Shown: piece after piece, positions 5,387 through 5,902 of the stretch
How the letters are laid out: every line of letters starts with the position of its first letter
Position numbering within the stretch: position 1 is the stretch's first letter
DNA from: Ramlibacter sp.
GTDB taxonomy: Bacteria > Pseudomonadota > Gammaproteobacteria > Burkholderiales > Burkholderiaceae
Assembly: GCA_014376915.1 (NCBI GenBank)
Contig: JACMQP010000647.1
Coordinates: forward strand, 1 to 5,902
Reading direction: 5' to 3'
Length of the DNA: 5,902 bases
The notes under the pieces: generated by a model
Told to the model about the DNA's origin: nothing
The model's input: only the letters and a program-made list of their open reading frames with translations
Databases searched by the model: none
Made by a program: the position numbers and the translations under genes

Positions 5387-5902
5387 TCAGAATGCCTCGA
5401 TGCCCAGCAGCGCGGCGGCGGCGAGCGCCGTCTCGCGCGCCTGCTGCGGCGTAGCGGCGGTGACGTTCAGGTGGCCCATCTTGCGGCCCGGCCGGGCGGC
5501 CAGCTTGCCGTACAGGTGCAGGTGAATGCCGGGCAGCTTCAGCACCGCTTCCCACGGCGGCGTGCGCTCGGCGCCGCGGTCGAACCACAGGTCACCCAGC
5601 AGGTTGAGCATCACGGCGGCGCTGTGCTGGCGTGGCGCCACCAGCGGCAGGCCGGCCAGCGTGCGCACCTGCAGCTCGAATTGGGAAACGTCGCAGCCGT
5701 CCATGCTCCAGTGGCCGCTGTTGTGCGGTCGCGGCGCCATCTCGTTGACCACCAGCGAGTTGTCTGCGAGCACGAAGAACTCGACGCACAGCACGCCCAC
5801 GTAGTCCAGGCCGAGGGCGATCGATTCGGTGGCGGCGATGGCCTGCTGCGCCTGCGCTGGCGGCAGGATGCCTTCGAACACCTCGGTCACGGCAAGGATG
5901 CC
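5387..5902 (-). CDS. purK: PurK, 5-(carboxyamino)imidazole ribonucleotide synthase (partial, C-terminal part)
   Basis: The last 171 residues of PurK; the N-terminal half lies beyond the right edge and the frame runs open through it (GILAVTEV at the edge). PurK is a cytoplasmic ATP-grasp enzyme that carboxylates AIR to N5-CAIR using ATP and bicarbonate; PurE then rearranges the product. Hallmarks are the metal-binding acidic segments VLCVEFFV and VVNEMAPRPHNSGHW, then DVSQFELQVR, the domain segment VMLNLLGDLW, and the C-terminal LHLYGK followed by GRKMGHLNV. These match E. coli PurK closely (NELAPRVHNSGHW, SQFELHLRA). The stop TGA is at 5387-5389, 13 nt before the sua5 start, so the two genes form an operon. 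The GTG at 5888-5890 is an internal Val codon, not a start. Confidence 0.95.
   Translation of the reverse strand, partial: GILAVTEVFEGILPPAQAQQAIAATESIALGLDYVGVLCVEFFVLADNSLVVNEMAPRPHNSGHWSMDGCDVSQFELQVRTLAGLPLVAPRQHSAAVMLNLLGDLWFDRGAERTPPWEAVLKLPGIHLHLYGKLAARPGRKMGHLNVTAATPQQARETALAAAALLGIEAF

Noticed and set aside
1..5902. Mobile element, CRISPR array, toxin-antitoxin or phage-defence system
   Set aside because: No transposase or integrase motifs, no spaced direct repeats and no small paired genes were seen. All gene space is explained by housekeeping and envelope proteins with uniform codon use.

Overview
This 5.9-kb window looks like ordinary chromosome from a high-GC betaproteobacterium, most likely Burkholderiales. 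The evidence is the strong G/C third-position bias, the purK–sua5 pairing typical of that order, and DacB, TsaB and lipoprotein sequences of betaproteobacterial flavour. The genus cannot be fixed from sequence alone. No rRNA, tRNA, CRISPR array, insertion sequence or prophage gene is visible.

Layout, left to right. (1) Positions 1-230, minus strand: the 5' part of tsaB (t6A tRNA modification), cut by the window edge and starting with TTG. (2) Positions 231-283: a very short divergent gap holding an inverted repeat made of two opposed GATAAT boxes. (3) Positions 284-1687, plus strand: dacB, a PBP4-type D-Ala-D-Ala carboxypeptidase/endopeptidase with all three penicillin-binding motifs. (4) Positions 1688-2002: a 315-nt gap with an 11-bp tandem duplication and a hairpin but no convincing gene. 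(5) Positions 2003-3304, plus strand: a lipoprotein alpha/beta-hydrolase with an excellent Shine-Dalgarno site. (6) Positions 3318-3353: a perfect 34-bp palindrome with a T-run, serving as the terminator between convergent genes. (7) Positions 3376-4329, minus strand: a lipoprotein of the SGNH/GDSL fold. (8) Positions 4387-5373, minus strand: threonylcarbamoyl-AMP synthase (Sua5/TsaC type). (9) Positions 5387-5902, minus strand: the C-terminal part of purK, cut by the window edge.

Functionally the window mixes housekeeping and envelope genes. PurK (purine synthesis) and Sua5 are 13 nt apart and almost certainly co-transcribed; the SGNH lipoprotein follows 57 nt later and may share that transcript or have its own start. 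Sua5 makes the threonylcarbamoyl-adenylate that the TsaB/TsaD/TsaE machinery transfers to tRNA A37, so both ends of the t6A pathway lie within about 4 kb. Between them sit three exported proteins: DacB and two lipoproteins.

The most notable observation is that the SGNH-fold lipoprotein has lost three of the four signature residues. The nucleophile Ser is Ala44, the oxyanion Asn is Ser135 and the catalytic His is Tyr296, while the rest of the fold is intact. It reads as a maintained pseudoenzyme rather than a decayed gene.
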